64,000 nucleotides of DNA from Amia ocellicauda. Its lineage: Eukaryota > Chordata > Actinopteri > Amiiformes > Amiidae. The DNA lies in the NCBI RefSeq assembly GCF_036373705.1, contig NC_089851.1, forward strand, positions 55,157,940-55,221,939. Reading direction: 5' to 3'. Positions 60,539 through 64,000 of the stretch are shown here, in pieces. Position numbers and translations under genes: made by a program. The notes under the pieces were generated by a model. The model was not told where the DNA came from, did not search any database, and saw only the letters and a list, made by a program, of their open reading frames with translations. Numbering within the stretch: position 1 is the stretch's first letter; each line of letters begins with the position of its first letter.

Positions 60539-62079
<1,541 letters not shown>

Positions 62080-63475
62080 TATATATATATATTTTTTTTT
62101 TTGTGTGTGGGGGTTTTTGCACCCAATGTGCAGTGCCTAAACGTCACACACTTATATGTGTACTGGCTTGCAAGTTATACAACCATATATGCCTGTAACA
62201 ATATTCTATAAATGTCATCCAGACGTCTCCAGATGCTTTACCTTTTTGTGTACATATTCATAATAGCAATTATACAGCTGCTGACAGTGTAATTCGATGT
62301 AGTGTTTGTGTCTTAAAAGTCGCCTTCATTCCCAAATATACATATAGCCCACGGGCGTCGCTAGACCCTATTCAGTGGGGCTTCAGCCCCACTAAAAATA
62401 TTACGATCAAAGACGTACGAAGCAACGGAGAACAGCGTCCAAACTCCCCCCCATTATGCGTCTGTAGAAACACCGTTTTCCAGCCCCTATAACTGTCAGT
62501 GAGAAGCACCGAGCAGCCTGTAGAGAGAGATGCGTGAACTGTAGAAATACTGTACTGTCCAACATCAGCTACAAAATGCATCAATCACAATCCACATTCA
62601 ATCCGTGTATCCAAATGTATCAAACATGGAAACACCCCCGTAACATAGGGTATAGGCTTAATATACATCATTGTAGTGAGTACGAGTGAGATGTAATATA
62701 CACTTGATAGTGTATATACACTTGATAGTAGCACTTTTCCCATGAAAGATCTGATAAGAAGGAATCAATTGTTAAGACATGAAAGGAAGAAAGCAAGAGC
62801 AGAATAAACAAGTAATGAAACCAAAACGAAACAAAACGAACACGGACACATTGCTGAACAAAACAATATAAATATATATTTTCTCTATGTGCACGAATAA
62901 TAAGCAACATTTCGTTTATGTAGATGTTGGGCGCAACATCTAATGTATTATTATCGCATTGTACAGTTATTTCACTGACACAGAGCCGCACTGTGAATAA
63001 AGCCGGAGCTGCGCTTTCTCTTCACTGTGCCTTAACCGCGAGAGGCTTTAGACTGCGAGAGCATTTTCAGGGTGTTTTCTCGCAGATATTTTCTTGATTT
63101 AATGCAGCGAAAATGTAACCACTCCCAATGTATTGTTGGGCGGGATTAACTACAACTTTAACCAGCCGCTAATAGCAAACTACACAACTGTACATCATGG
63201 GAGTTACTTTAAAAATTAGACGAGAGTAGCATCTAACTAAACATGAAAGCGCGACTGAGTATAGTGGTGTAGTGTTGTAGTAGCGGCTGTGTGAAAGTTG
63301 TGTTTTATTCTCTCTCATTGTGCCAGAAAGGAGCTGAGAGAAGGTCGTTTTGCGGCGCAAATGGGGTCAGATTTAATACCACGATAGTTTAGCAGCGCAA
63401 TTTCCACTCGCAGTCATGCTGCTAATGCTTCTGCAAGCGACTCGCAGCGCAAACATTTTTGATTTAATCCTGCCC
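62080..63475. other. Right part of the Harbinger element, no gene seen
   Basis: AT-rich sequence with a GGGCGTCGCTAGACCC word near 62353, related to a GGCGTAGCCAGG word (reversed) near 59850. GC-rich subterminal palindromes follow from about 63000. No protein-like frame longer than background. Confidence 0.55.
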
Positions 63476-63478
63476 TAA

Positions 63479-64000
63479 GTCACAATCAGTCACTTGCAAC
63501 AGTACAGTATTAGAGTGGAAAGTATTCGTTCAAACACACAAAGACTTCTGCATGCAAATACAAATACTGTGAACTGAGATGTGTTTATATTGAGGGATTG
63601 TTTAAGCTGTAGAGAAACAGGGAAGAAGTACAAGAGAAAATTAAAGCGAAACTAAAAATATGATTTGAATATAAAGTCATTTCAAACTGAAATCGAGTGC
63701 CACCACGAGTGAATGACTTCACTCGAGGGGTGTCCTCTTCTCTCTCAGTGAAATCATAATTTATGGTGACATGTTATATACTGAACTGTGCAGAATCGCT
63801 TGGTCTTTGCTGTAACGTTGAAAGGATGAACATGAGAAGTTTCCTGTGTGAGCTATACCCGAAAAAATTGACATACTCGGTCAGGTGCATTAGTAAAAAC
63901 GAATTGCTGCTATTTGCCCCTTAGTGATATACTTTGCTTTCCCAGGTGTATATATAACACACACATCATTAATCAATGTATTAACCCTGTTTGGTCAAGC
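63479..64000 (+). repeat. R3, partial unit of the tandem repeat
   Basis: Runs from CAGTCACTTGCAACAGTA to the end of the R unit and then straight into the start of another (ACATACTCGGTCAGGTGC near 63870). This head-to-tail passage shows that R is arranged in tandem. It continues beyond the right edge. Confidence 0.8.

Overview
The window reads as repeat-rich nuclear DNA from a ray-finned fish. The evidence is vertebrate-type tRNA genes, interstitial TTAGGG repeats, several Tc1/mariner copies, a PIF/Harbinger, hAT elements, a Polinton and a spliced gene of the multi-copy fish DUF6729 type. No intact protein-coding host gene was found. All family names come from recognising sequence by eye; no search was run.

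Left part (1-10.2 kb): a Ty3/Gypsy-like fossil at the edge, then a decayed ten-exon or so DUF6729-type gene on the minus strand (about 6123-1440), a microsatellite cluster, a tRNA-Tyr gene with a 16-nt intron, a 1,381-bp non-autonomous hAT element with perfect 8-bp target duplications, and two short telomere-like tracts.

Centre (10.2-31 kb): about 110 copies of a 134-160 bp satellite with an internal CATC/TATC core. It is interrupted six times at one fixed phase by a cassette carrying tRNA-Asn (+) and one or two tRNA-Thr genes (-). Sixteen tRNA genes or tRNA pseudogenes lie here. Three of the Asn-type copies carry Arg (CCT) or Lys (CTT) anticodons on a damaged Asn body. The cassettes differ by an AAAAC microsatellite and by apparent crossovers between the two tRNA-Thr isoacceptors.

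Right-centre (31-41.8 kb): AT-rich DNA with a DD36E Tc1/mariner fragment, a foldback element split by an L2-like LINE tail, two further decayed Tc1 copies, and two short unrecognised open frames.

Right part (40.4-64 kb): a roughly 2.25-kb repeat in tandem (units R1, R2 and part of R3) that has collected insertions. A 10.8-kb Polinton fossil (41839-52645) sits in R1 with inverted repeats and a 6-bp duplication, and R2 preserves the matching empty site. A 2.8-kb TA-flanked element with a gene-like terminal exon lies at the R1/R2 border. A 4.9-kb PIF/Harbinger with TAA duplications lies between R2 and R3, itself carrying a 1,541-bp Tc1. The Polinton has its polymerase block on the plus strand facing capsid and integrase genes on the minus strand, and a tRNA-Leu-like gene just inside its right inverted repeat.
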